Source of the DNA: Megamerina dolium
Taxonomy: Eukaryota; Arthropoda; Insecta; Diptera; Megamerinidae
Length of the DNA stretch: 64,000 nt
Reading direction: 5' to 3'
NCBI GenBank assembly: GCA_963854835.1
Contig: OY978529.1
Span: forward strand, 5,800,501 to 5,864,500
This document shows positions 22,284-32,223 of the stretch, one piece after another. The notes beneath the pieces were generated by a model. That model was not told the DNA's origin, made no database searches, and was given only the letters and a program-made list of their open reading frames with translations. A program made the position numbers and the translations under genes. Position 1 is the stretch's first letter, and each line of letters begins with the position of its first letter.

Positions 22284-22698
22284 ATTTACTTCTTACGGGA
22301 TCATTCATACAAAATTGATATTTTTATAAAATTCGATCCCATCATTTCTAGGGTACTCCTTGAGGAGCGAAATATATAATCGAGCCTCATTTCGATTTGC
22401 ATTTTAATATTTTTATCAAATATACTTATCCAGTCCCCAACTCATAAGGGTGCGATTCAACCAAATTATTTATTACGCTTCAAGTTTTCACATTTCTGCC
22501 GACCATAATTACCTCCGATCTTCCTTAGAGAGGTGCCATATAGAGCTGCAAAGAATTCGGCTCTAGAGGGTTTTAATAAAAGGCCGCCCGCATTAATTTT
22601 TTCACCCACATATTTCATCCATATATTTTCGCCTTTAACTCCATCATGCCTTTACTATCTAAAAACTCTTGAAAATCGACAACTAACCCCATAAAAAG
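22284..22698 (+). repeat. Monomers of the 145-180-bp repeat family
   Basis: Three degenerate plus-strand monomers in tandem, with cores near 22293-22330 (cttacgggatcattcatac), 22425-22470 (actcataagggtgcg) and 22515-22560 (ttccttagagaggtgcc). They are separated by the family's A/T-rich spacer phrases and end with ttgaaaatcgacaactaacc near 22670. Confidence 0.55.
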
Positions 22699-22995
22699 AA
22701 AATAATATTTATTGGCCCCGGAAGGTCCATGACTCAGCTTTTCTTACGGTACTGTTGAGCGTGTTAAATTTTGGACAGTATTAGAAGGAACCTACTTATG
22801 ACAGAACCCTTGTGACATCACTTTATCAGAGTTTTGTTACAGAGTTCTTTTAGAAGCTATTTCATTGCAAGTTGTTGCTGCCGGAAGAATTATCAATTGC
22901 TTGCAGACAAGTGGGTACCGTGCGAAAGAAAAAATATTTTTGATATTAAAGTTGTGCTTCACCCAGGGATTGAAACCATGACCTATAGCTGCCCA
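22699..22995 (-). mobile_element. SINE, minus strand, head incomplete
   Basis: The reverse complement gives the SINE body (gtacccacttgtctgcaagc, aattcttccggcagcaac, ctgtaacaaaactctgataa, ttctaatactgtccaaaat) and a damaged B box (ggtttcaatccctgg near 22970-22985). The A box is not found, and the tail is shortened to about 22699. Confidence 0.75.
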
Positions 22996-23029
22996 AAAAT
23001 TACATGTAGAGGGTTGAAATGTAGGTCCG

Positions 23030-23205
23030 ATACCAGCTAACGATTCTGAGTCAACTATTCCCTCCCAAAACTCGTATGCGAAACCCGGATGACCAGCCAA
23101 ATCGACTCCAAAACTGAATATCCATAGTTCGAAAGTGATGCTGTGTATTTTTTGGAATCGGAATGGTATCGTGTATTATGACCTGCTAAAACCAGGTAAC
23201 CAATG
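23030..23205 (+). mobile_element. DD34D mariner fragment interrupted by a LINE
   Basis: The plus strand reads NSYAKPG-stop-PAKSTPKLNIHSSKVMLCIFWNRNGIVYYDLLKPGN. This is the segment between the first and second catalytic aspartates of mariner transposases (usually KVMLCVWWDxxGVVYYELLKPG). The reading stops where the LINE at 23211 enters. Remnants may continue after 23656. Confidence 0.75.
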
Positions 23206-23210
23206 CCGAT

Positions 23211-23646
23211 TATTATTATTAGAGGGTTGTATTGAACTGCGCCCCTATGTCTATTGTGAACCCCATCATGGACTAGAGTATTTATCTAAGTTCAGCATCC
23301 ATAAGGAAGTTTAGTATAGATCCTGCCCTAATGGATTTCAGCAGTTCCAGTATTATAAATCCCCCGAAGTTTTTCTTTCTTGTGTACATAAGTACTGCGC
23401 ATGTTCCCAACACATGTTTTGCAGTTTCATTCTCCTCCCTGCAATGTTGGCAGATTTCATCCGAGAAGATTCCCAGTTTTGTTAGGTGATAATTCAGTTT
23501 GCAGTGTGTCCTGTCAATAATCCCGTGATGATTCTTATATTATTCTTCTTTAAACTGATACATTCCTCAAGTCGTTTTAGGTTATAGGTACCTAAAAGTG
23601 TCTTGAATTGGGACAACCCTGGTAGTTTTCCCAGTATGATGTCAAG
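23211..23646 (-). mobile_element. (TAA)n-tailed RNase H LINE 3' end, copy 3, with TSD
   Basis: A minus-strand copy of the 4537-5165 family, truncated 5' in the YWENLPGLSQ region (about 23640). It carries the GHCRLNY- and C-x2-C-H-C-type segments and the ctagtccatgatggggttca end. The (TAA)n tail appears as (TTA)n at 23211-23221. A perfect 10-bp target-site duplication caatgccgat lies at 23201-23210 and 23647-23656. The short tail and TSD show a genuine, 5'-truncated retrotransposition. Confidence 0.9.
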
Positions 23647-23656
23647 CAATGCCGAT

Positions 23657-23985
23657 AGTAACGGAATGGGCGACTAGACCACTTAGACACAAAAGATTGG
23701 TGTTTTTTTCACATCTTTGAGGGAATGCATGATCTAGCTTCTGAAGGAAAACACTTTACTTCTAAAAGATGCTGCCATAATAATTGAACGAAAAACACAT
23801 TGAAATCGACAAATGTTTGCACAGCTGCTCAGCAATCGTCGTTAGAGGATTTGATCCTAAAATCGGTCTCCTTAAATTGGTCCATCTCATGTTTCTTTTC
23901 TCTCTCCTCGGATGGGGGCTCATATACAAAATAAGCGAAAGAACATTTGAAAATCATGCAAAGATCCCATAGCTGTGTAGAAAAA
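23657..23985. other. Unassigned stretch downstream of the LINE
   Basis: It may continue the interrupted mariner, but I could not align a transposase motif with confidence. The end (aaaacacattgaaatcgac at about 23789) resembles spacer phrases of the 145-180-bp repeat family. Confidence 0.35.
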
Positions 23986-24270
23986 GCCTCCAGAGTAATA
24001 AAATGTATGACTTTCTCCCATTAATTTTTTCTCCTCAACATTTTTTCGAAACATATATGCCCCCTGTTTTCACTTTTTGGAATGCTCCTATGAAATTGAT
24101 ATTTTTTTTAATTGGTTTCCGCCGTGCGCCCCTAAAAAACCTAAAAAGGTAAAATATATGACCATTCCATTCCATTCATTTTGTCACCTTTTTTCACAAT
24201 ATTTTCCCTCGACATACTTCCTCCGGTCTCCATCCCTAATGGTGGTTTTCATGTAATGGAGTATTTTGGA
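23985..24270 (+). repeat. Monomers of the 145-180-bp repeat family
   Basis: Two plus-strand cores: cgaaacatatatgccccctg with ggaatgctcctatgaaatt (24048-24100), and ctcgacatacttcctccgg with ctaatggtggttttcatg (24210-24260). The aaaatgtatgactttctccc phrase lies at 24000. Confidence 0.55.
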
Positions 24271-24811
24271 ACACTTTCTTGAAGACAGTTCAGTCTATTG
24301 CTGTTGTTGTATTCTTTTTGTATTTGCACTTAATGTAAAATCAATTTCGTTGCAACAATAATAACAACAACAACATCAACAAGACCAACATAATCGCTTT
24401 GCAATAAATTTAGTCCGAATCGCTTTTGCTTCTTCGCCTAAAATATGCATACTGAATGAAGGTGATGTGTTGCGTGTAATGTGAAAAATCACGCGTGTAA
24501 TATTTTTTGGGTTAACTATACGCCCACCTCCATGCTGCCCACACACACACACGATTAGTGCCATTTTGTAACATAAATGCCATTCATTTTGCAATGAAAC
24601 GCATTGGCTAACGTGTTGTTTAACTCATTAGAGGCTTGTTGTTGTTGTTGTTGTTGTATGAGTATAATAGGGTTAAATGTATGTATTTATATGCTTATTA
24701 TTATCTAATATAAGCGTGTAAATTACATACTGTGAAATTAAAATTTTGAAATTAATTTGATTATTCGTTGTTATGTGGCTAATAACTCATTTATAAAGCA
24801 TGATACATATA
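24271..24811. other. Gene-free stretch
   Basis: No gene. CAA/TTG repeats lie at about 24300-24316, 24358-24380 and 24636-24657. Confidence 0.5.
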
Positions 24812-25117
24812 CATTCTGTCAAATAAGTACCCGGAAATTCCTCATTTTTAATTTTCCCTCTGAGAATATTTCAAAAAATTTTTTTTTCCCAGGTTGGCAC
24901 AACTGTCAGCCACTATTCTGTGAATATTTATTGCTATGTGTCATTTAGTTTGGTTACGGCGTCATTAGGAAGTTTTCGACATGGTTGAATCACCAAATAT
25001 TTTTTTCAACATTTCATTTGAAATTTCGTTTGAAACACAAAATTTTACACAAATTTAGATGATTGATAAGTTGTTTGTGTTTTATTTCAAATTTCCGGAT
25101 ACTTATTTGACAGAATG
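24812..25117. mobile_element. 306-bp MITE with 28-bp TIRs
   Basis: The left arm cattctgtcaaataagtacc... (24812-24839) and the right arm are inverted copies differing at one position, and both are flanked by TA (24810-24811; 25118-25119). The interior holds a cattaggaagttttcgacat stretch running into an ATG, like the 5' leader of mariner elements, but no transposase body. It looks like a non-autonomous mariner-type MITE. Confidence 0.85.
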
Positions 25118-25264
25118 TATACATATGTGTAATTAAATACGAAAACGTATTAATAGAAAATGTAAGGGGATTAATGAAAATTAATGGTAATTTACGACAA
25201 GCCACACAAAACAAGACGTCTTATCCAACAGACGATGCAAACATTTGTATTACGCACTTATTTA

Positions 25265-25600
25265 AGGTCACTATGTTCAAATTTAGCGTTAGTTTGACCC
25301 AGACAGGTAGCATATTGTACCTAACCTCAAAAAATTGATAAAACAAGACTAAAATGACCAGCATTTTCCTTCAACTCCTCCCTACAGGGGTTCCCCTAGA
25401 AAATTGATGTTTTCTATAAATTTCAATTACATCATTATCACAGGGCTCGACGCCCAATTATTATCAATACTAAAGATTTTTCAGAACACACGGAACAGGA
25501 AAGATTTCCTATGAAAACAATAAAAGCACAAAAAAAAAAAAATACACAAATAAACAGACAATTTTCTAGGAATCCCGCCTGAATTGTGAATGTAAGACCG
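25265..25600 (+). repeat. End module plus monomer of the 145-180-bp family
   Basis: The end module (gttcaaatttagcgttagtt, then cctaacctcaaaaaattgat at 25322) is followed by a monomer core at 25370-25410 (tcctccctacaggggttcc). The same order, end module then monomer, occurs at 40795 (plus) and in mirror image at 48285-48600 and 51660-51970. Confidence 0.55.
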
Positions 25601-25608
25601 ATCCATTA

Positions 25609-26642
25609 TTGGTGCTTAATTTAATTTCCGCCCAAAAATGCTTAGGAAAATTCATCCACTCATTTTCTCATTTCTTCAACATTTCGGAGAAGTGTACCAC
25701 TCAAGCCTTGCCGCATCGATCTAAACAAGTGGTAATCAGAAGGCGCTATTTCTGGTGAGTACGCTGGGTGAGGAAGAATTACCCATTCGAGCTGCGTCAG
25801 TGGTTCTTGCGAGCGTTATCGTGAAGGAGAACACTATTGCGCCTGTTACTCGCTATTACTGGTCTTTTTCGCAACAGCTCATGATTCAATTTGTTCAATT
25901 GACGTTTGTAGACATCAGCAGTAACAGTTTCATTCGGTTTCAGCAGTTCGTAGTACACCACTCCTTGCTGATCCCACCAAATGCAGAGCATTACCTTATG
26001 ACCGTGGATGTTCCGTTTTGGCTGTGATGTTGATGGATCTCCTGGGTCCACCCATGACTTCTTCCGTTTGGGAATGCCGTAGTAGATCCACTTTTCATCG
26101 TCAGTCATAATTCGCCATAGAAAACTTTTTTTTTTTTTTGCCTGGCAAGCAAGGAAACCGCGATATTCAAACGGTTGTGAATGGCACTTTCAGACAAATC
26201 ATGTGGTACCCATTTTCCTTCCTTTTGGACCTTTCCCATGGCGTGTAAACGTTTGGAAACAGCTGCTTCAGTAACTCCTAGCTCGTTTCCAAGTTCCTCT
26301 AACGTTCGAGCTGAGTTTTCATGCAATAATGCTTGCAATTCATCGTCTCCGAATTTTTGAGGTTAGCCTGAGCGTGGTTTGTCATTGACATCAAAATCAA
26401 TTCTTCTGAATCGTCTATACCACTCTTTACATGTTGTATGTGATGGGGCTTGATCACCATAATATTTTTCAAGCAATCGATGAACTTCTGCTACAAAATT
26501 GTCGTTTACACAAATAATTGTTTATGGTGACTGAATTTGGTCGAGAAATGTCAAAACTAAAAAAGAAGTACAAGTTCCATGACTAATGACTGTTTACATC
26601 TCTCTCTAACGTTCGCGGGCGGAAATTGAGTTAAGCACCTAA
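25609..26642 (-). mobile_element. DD34D mariner (mauritiana-like), decayed
   Basis: TIRs (ttggtgcttaatttaatttc at the left, an inverted relative at the right ending near 26642) enclose about 1.03 kb. The minus strand reads MQALLHENSARTLEELGNELGVTEAAVSKRLHAMGKVQKEGKWVPHDL (second HTH and linker), then MTDDEKWIYYGIPKRKKSWVDPGDP (first catalytic D), MLCIWWDQQGVVYYELLKPNETV and LLHDNARKNH (second catalytic D), followed by a shifted C-terminus. The N-terminal start is not readable. A TA is seen only on the left (25607-25608). It lies inside a block of the 145-180-bp repeat family. Confidence 0.85.
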
Positions 26643-26985
26643 TTCTTCCCATACTTCTACCCACTCTCTACCTCTTAGGTGGATTTCCCTGCAAAATTCA
26701 CATAGATAGAGGGTAAATGGGTTCCAAAGAAATGTAGGAGAGAATAAATTAATGGGAGTTGATCATATATTTCTTTGCTCATGGGGCAGCTTGTTATTAA
26801 AATATTTTCAGATATTTTTTACATTCATTTTGTAGGACGAAAATGGAATGTAAGTACTATCAGTAAAAATTATGAGTCGTAAAAATTAATGAGCTTCACG
26901 GTGGAAGTGAAATTTTTAAAAATGTAAATTTTGTCTGAGAATTGTTCTAAGAGCTATTGATAGGGGTAAGTATGTTTAGAAAAGA
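26643..26985. repeat. Opposed monomers of the 145-180-bp family
   Basis: 26643-26710 continues on the plus strand (cttctacccactctctacct then cttaggtggatttccctgc). From about 26740 the signatures are on the minus strand (attaatgggagttgatcata, then tgataggggtaagtatgttt at 26956), so the two halves face each other. Confidence 0.5.
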
Positions 26986-27126
26986 TATTAAAGAAAACAA
27001 AAAAAAAATATCGATTATTCAAATATTTTTCCCCTACAGTGGTGATTCTGAGTATTATATTGAATGTTTTCAAGGAGTTTTGGGGTAGAGTCCATGAAAA
27101 GGCGATGTTGCTAGATTTCTACTTTT

Positions 27127-28330
27127 CGGGTTGATTTTTTAGCATTTTTCTTTCTGGCAACATTGTTTTTGCCAGCTCCGTTGTTTTCGTGTAACATGTT
27201 ACTGTCAAATATGTTCAGTTTGGTCTATAATATAAATATGAATCGACTTATAAACGAACAACGCTTGCATATTATTGAATTTTATTATCAAAATTCATGC
27301 TCGGCTAAGAAAGTGCATCGTGAACTTACTTTGTGGTCAATTTGGGCGACCTTCTGAGGCGGCTATTCGGAATCTTGTGACTAAATTTTGCACCAAATTT
27401 ACATTATTGGACATTAAACCACCAACACGCATACATAGAGTGCGGATAGAGGGAAATATCACAGCTGTATCCGCCAGTGTTGTTGAAGACCGTGAATTAT
27501 CGATTCGGCGCCGTTGGCAGCAATTGGGCCCCTGTTACTCCATTACGTGGAAAATTTTGCGGAAGGATTTGGGTGTAAAAATGTTTAAAATACAGCTGGT
27601 GCAAGAATTGAAGCCACACGACCTACCTGAATGGGCGCTGGCAAAGTTGGATGAAGATCCAACCATCCGGAAAATTGTGTTCAGCGACGAATCTCATCTC
27701 TGGTTGAATGGATACGTGAACAATAAAAATTGCCGTATTTGGTGTGAATAGCAGCCAGCAGCATTACAAGAACTGCCAATGCATCACGAAAAATGCACTG
27801 TTTGGTGTGGATTATGGACCGGTGGCATCATTGGACTGTAATTTTTCAAAGACAACGAAGGCAGGAACGTTACTGTGAACGGAGAGCGCTACCGTGCGAT
27901 GATTACAAACGTTTTTTGCCCAAAATGGAAGAGCTGGACTTGGCAGACATGTGGTTTCAACAAGACAGTGCCACGTGCCACACAGTACGCGCAACATTGG
28001 CCCAATTGAGAGACGAGTTTGGTGAACAGTTTATTTTACATTTGAGGCCGGCCAGTTGGCCGCCTAGATCGTACGATTTAACGCCTTTTGACTTTTTTTT
28101 GTGGGGCTATGTTAAGGCTCATGTCTATTGCGAGAAGCCCGCAACGGTTGACGAACTGGAAGCCAATATTGAAGAATTTATTCGTGAGATACCGGCCGAT
28201 ATGTTGAAGAGAGTATGCCAAAATTGGACGCAGCGTATGAAGCATTTGAGGCGCAGCCGCGGTCACCATTTATATGAAACCATCTTTAAATATTGAAAAC
28301 AAATCTGAACGCTCTTAAAAAATCACCCTG
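27127..28330 (+). mobile_element. Near full-length DD41D mariner (CAGGGTGA family)
   Basis: The right end ctcttaaaaaatcaccctg closes at 28330 and is followed by TA. The left end is degraded but recognisable (cgggttgattttttagc at 27127). At about 1204 bp this is the most complete member of the family here. Two other members are the 344-bp derivative at 10341 and the nested copy at 15885. The rosa-type DD41D subfamily was described from tephritid flies, which fits the presumed host. Mutations disable it. Confidence 0.92.
27163..28296 (+). pseudogene. DD41D transposase, frameshifted
   Basis: MNRLINEQRLHIIEFYYQN (start ATG at about 27238) leads the DNA-binding N-terminus (DUF4817-like, from memory of the family). 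After a frameshift near 27300 the reading runs QFGRPSEAAIRNLVTKF, LDIKPPTRIHRVR, KILRKDLGVKMFKIQLVQELKPHDL, then FSDESHLWLNGYVNNKNC (first D) and a stop at 27749-27751. After another shift it gives EELDLADMWFQQDSATCHTV (second D), WPPRSYDLTPFDFFLWGYVK (third D) and the C-terminus RSRGHHLYETIFKY-stop at 28296. I count 41 residues between the second and third D. At least two frameshifts and one stop. Confidence 0.9.
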
Positions 28331-28335
28331 TATAA

Positions 28336-28790
28336 GTTGGTGCATTTCAATATTGTCTAAAATTAACATGCATCATAATACTGGGTGCCGTAGCTCAGTG
28401 GTTAGTGTGTTCGCCTTCTGATCTGTAGGTCGTGGTTCAATCCCCGGCTGATGCATAACAAATTTAATATCGATAAGATTTTTCTTTCGAACGGTACCCA
28501 CCTGTCGGCAAGCAATTGGCAATTCTTCCGACAGTAACAACTTGCCATGAAAAAGCTTCTTAAAAAACTCTGTGACAAAGCTCAGAAAAAGTGATGTCAC
28601 AAGTGTTCTGCCGTTCGGAACCGGCTAAAATAAGTAGGTCCCTTCTAATACTGTCCAAAATTTAACACGCACAACAGTAATGGAAGAGAAGCTCGGCCAA
28701 TGAGCCCTTTGGGGCTTTATGTGCCACATATTGATTTATTTTTCATAATACTGAAGGAGAAGTTCGGCCAGGGTTAATCAGAGCCTTAGA
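28336..28790 (+). mobile_element. Older SINE fragment split by a younger SINE
   Basis: 28352-28372 (tattgtctaaaattaacatg) and 28743-28790 (tactgaaggagaagttcggc) together match the SINE body and tail (tactgtccaaaatttaacac, aatggaagagaagctcggcc). The copy at 28384-28742 lies between them, so an older SINE was the target of a younger one. Confidence 0.65.
28384..28742 (+). mobile_element. Full-length SINE, tail type A, with 11-bp TSD
   Basis: The best reference copy. It has an A box (tagctcagtgg) and B box (ggttcaatccc) in the tRNA-like head, then the body (acccacctgtcggcaagcaa, tccgacagtaacaacttgcc, gaactctgtgac-like, ttctgccgttcggaaccggc, gtaggtcccttctaatactg) and the tail A (ggccaatgagccctttgggg, gtgccacatattgatttatt). 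A perfect TSD tcataatactg lies at 28373-28383 and 28743-28753. Length is about 359 bp. Confidence 0.95.
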
Positions 28791-29016
28791 GTTCAATTAA
28801 AAATTACTAAATATCGAAACTTGTGGTTTGACGGCGACAATAAGGTAGATAGGGAAATTAATGGGTCCCTCCTTGTCATTTCAGATATAGTTTGGAAGCC
28901 ATTTTCTATATATCGTGCAATACATCTACTAGCGTATTTCTACTCTCATTAAGATCTCTCTTTAAGGTTTATACATTATTTTCCATTTCAAAGATCAACA
29001 AATTCATATAGAACAT

Positions 29017-29048
<32 letters not shown>

Positions 29049-30304
29049 CGCAGTGGTCAGACTAACGACATTGACGAAAATGAATGTAGTGGCATCTCTT
29101 ATGGATATGAGAGAATATTTATTTATGTGCATTGCGTAAAAACAGGTAATCTACTTTGAGAGTTCGGATTGATTTATGAAAGCATTAATTTTGTGGTCTT
29201 TTTTTTTCATTTTCACCAACTTTTTGATTGTACGTAAAAACAATCAGGTCATGTTTTTGAACGTAGAATTAAACGTATGAATGGTTTAGTGAATTATTGG
29301 AAGGGTTGAAGTACCGCCGACTGATGATGGCACTTACTTTCACCGGTTCGGACAATCATTTAAAATAAGCACCCGAAATCAGGCATATAAGTATGAGGTA
29401 TGTAGTACAATGAAAATGAATCAAAAATAAAAACAACAAGAACTTTCAATTGATGGTCTTGTTGATTCAAAATGAAAGCGCTGATGGCAATGTGAAAAGG
29501 ATGATACAAATGTTGTTGCAAATATGGAGTATGATATGTCAATACTACATATGTACGAGTATATACTTTCTCAAACCTTTCTGCTTCATATCATAGACCA
29601 TAAGCGTTGGAATGTATGGAATGTTGGCGATTCGCGTGTATCAATGCAAGAATGTTGATTATTGTTGTGCTTTAGTCAATTGAATGGTGGTATAATTGTA
29701 CGTATCTATGCCATTATTACGAGAATAATACATTGCTAGCTTAAGGGAAGAACAATAGGCTTATAATGATCATTATTGTACTGACATTGCTGCTGATGCT
29801 CTTATTTAAGTCGCATACTTAGTTAGCATGCTGCTTGTGTTCACGATGATGGACACCGCCATCACCCCCATCACCATTTAATAGACATTTTTAAATGATT
29901 ATTTGTAATTAGAAATCAACAATAAACAATATATATTAGCAATGTCATCATTATCGCCACCATGGTGTGTATAATGACGATGGTCATGGCCATTCGGGTT
30001 GACACTAAATAAACAAACCCTAACATGAATATTAGTTTTCTATGGTCACACATTTCTAAACTCCAGTCCATTGGAATGTGTTGAAAGTCTATAACGCAGT
30101 TATATTTTTTAATTAATGAACTATCTTGTGATATCGCAAGAGGTTATTTGGAATCAAATCAAATAAGAGATGCTTGTAATTTTTACTCACACGAGCAGCT
30201 CTTGCTTTTATCTGGCTGGTTTTTAATTTCAAACGATATTTTGCGTTTATATTGTAGTTAAACATACCCCCGTCACTGTTGAGAGATAGAACCATGGGCC
30301 ATTT
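28791..30304. other. Gene-free stretch
   Basis: No gene. A poly-A run of about 28 lies at 29021-29048. CAT/ATG-rich DNA lies at about 29780-29990. Nothing else is recognised. Confidence 0.5.
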
Positions 30305-30934
30305 TGAGACCGACAGCTCTTTTCCGCTTCGAATTTTGGAGTGACAGTCAGATTTTTTTAGTGGTGCCGCAAAAGTTCGTTGTTATGCGGACAATCGAGA
30401 AATGCTTCAGTCTTTTAAGGCGAATTCTTATATGTGTGGGTGCCGTAGCTCAATGGTTAGTGCGTTGGCATTCTAACCTGTAGGTCGTGGGTTCAATCCC
30501 CGGCTGAAGCATAACAAAATTTTGATATTGAAAAATTTGTCTTTCAAACGGTAGCCACCTGCCTGTGCAGCTCTGTGACAATACTAATTTAAAGTGATGT
30601 GACAAGGGTTCTGCCGTTCGGAACTGGCTAATATAAGTAGGTCCCTTCGAATGCTATCCAAATTTAACATGCACAACCGTAATGGAAGAGAAGCTCGGTG
30701 GTATCACAATGGGCATATCTGGCCTAAAAGTGTCCTCTCAGAGAGAGGGCAGCCACATAACCTAACCTTAAGGCGAATATCGCATGTACTATTCATAAGA
30801 AAGAGCCAGAAACCGTGAAGAAGGTCATGCAAAATTCGGTTGAATGATTGCGTTATTGCGAAGCCAACCGACGCAAGCTTACGCGCCAAATGCCAGCACA
30901 TGCATGATGAGAGATTTGTACCGTGCGGCTTTCG
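30305..30934 (+). mobile_element. DD41D-type mariner C-terminal fragment split by a SINE
   Basis: Before the SINE the plus strand reads FFSGAAKVRCYADNREMLQSFKAN. After it, KANIACTIHKKEPETVKKVMQNSVE then LRYCEANR. Together they match the transposase C-terminus (DFFLWG.VKxRCYAD..xxLQxLKANI..AIxEIEPET). It belongs with the fragment at 2247-2847. The catalytic core upstream is gone. Confidence 0.7.
30426..30767 (+). mobile_element. SINE, tail type B, with 11-bp TSD
   Basis: Head with A box (tagctcaatgg) and B box (ggttcaatccc), with the body shortened between ggtagccacctgcc and gctctgtgac. The tail is ggtatcacaatgggc, tctggcctaaaagtgtcctc, tcagagagagggcagccac, ending cataacctaacc. A perfect TSD ttaaggcgaat lies at 30415-30425 and 30768-30778 and falls in the LKAN codons of the host transposase. 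This tail is distinct from tail type A. Confidence 0.93.
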
Positions 30935-32223
30935 TTCTACTTAAAGACGTGTCGATTTTTCATGAATTAAACTTCTTCCCAGCAGAGCACTTAGATCATG
31001 GATGATTGCAACATCCTTTATGGACCTGGCATCGATGATTCAGTGTGTGGTAAGCCGATAGAACTCGCTTATGAACGTTTCAACCCAAATTTTTTAGTGT
31101 TCAAAACTCGAAAGCGTTTTCCCACAACTCACGTTTTCAAAGTCGGTGTCTCTCATAACTTCAAAACTACTGCAACGATCGTTTTGAAATTTTAAATACT
31201 ATTTCTGTACATAATTTACGATGCTAGAGAGTTTTTTTTTTAATTTCTTGATATTTTCTATTTTACAATAACAAATTAACCGATTTTTTGCGTGTTTTCC
31301 TTCAAAGTGTTCCCAAAAAGTGAAAAATTGAAATTTCGAAAGACCTCCCCCAGCGTTATCTGGGCAAAGCGATTATCTTACGATATAATTTTGATTTTTT
31401 GATTTCAGATGATCCAACACCGATTTATGAGGTACACCGCAATTCAACTGTTTTCCGAGATGCTCCAGAATAATTCCTGCCATTGTCGTATTTTTTAATA
31501 TTTCCCCATGAAAATTTTACACAATATTCTTCAAACGTCATACTATAATGTGTCATTGCTTTTAATAAATAGATTTGAACTGTTTCATAAAAAAAAAAAA
31601 ATTCACAAAAATGTGCCTTTTTTTTACACGAATTAACCCTATTCCACCCTTAAGACACATTGCATTGTGAAAGCATTCTTGAAAGTTGAAATTTATTGTT
31701 AAGTCATAGAATATTTTAATAAAAATTTGTACAGATATTTTATTATTTTGATTAATTTGAAATGGTTGAATATTTTTTTTTTTCCACATAGAATATTCGG
31801 CATACGTTTTGTTAAATATTTAGGTCGATATAAAGTCCAATGTCTATTCTATCACTTCCATCATGTATAATAATTTCGCTAAGAGTTTTCACTTAACTCC
31901 TAATTACTTGATATCGTTAAAAACATTCTGATGGAAGAAATGCAACCCTGTGTCTCTTGGAATATTCGATATTATAATTCATAGATTTATACCAATTGAT
32001 TATGCATTCTGTGTTTCGATGTTGCAATGTCTTCTATTATTGGCTTTGAAGTGGAAAATGTTTTATATTCTTATATCTTTCCATTTTATAATAATTTTTG
32101 GCTATCGTGGAAATTATCTATGGTCATTGAGTCCATCGTCATTGAAGGTTTTACTGAAAATTTTGGGCATACTATCTGTTTTTTTTTTTTAAATTATGAA
32201 GTAATAAAAATGCACAGATACTA
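30935..32223. other. Gene-free AT-rich stretch
   Basis: No gene. T/A tracts lie at about 31228-31240, 31589-31601, 31771-31782 and 32179-32190. Several open frames of 60-80 codons have no recognisable motif. Confidence 0.5.

Noticed and set aside
28384..28460. tRNA gene
   Set aside because: The A and B boxes are convincing, but the same head recurs with a long SINE body, tail and TSDs, and I cannot pair an acceptor stem. It is a SINE promoter, not a tRNA gene.
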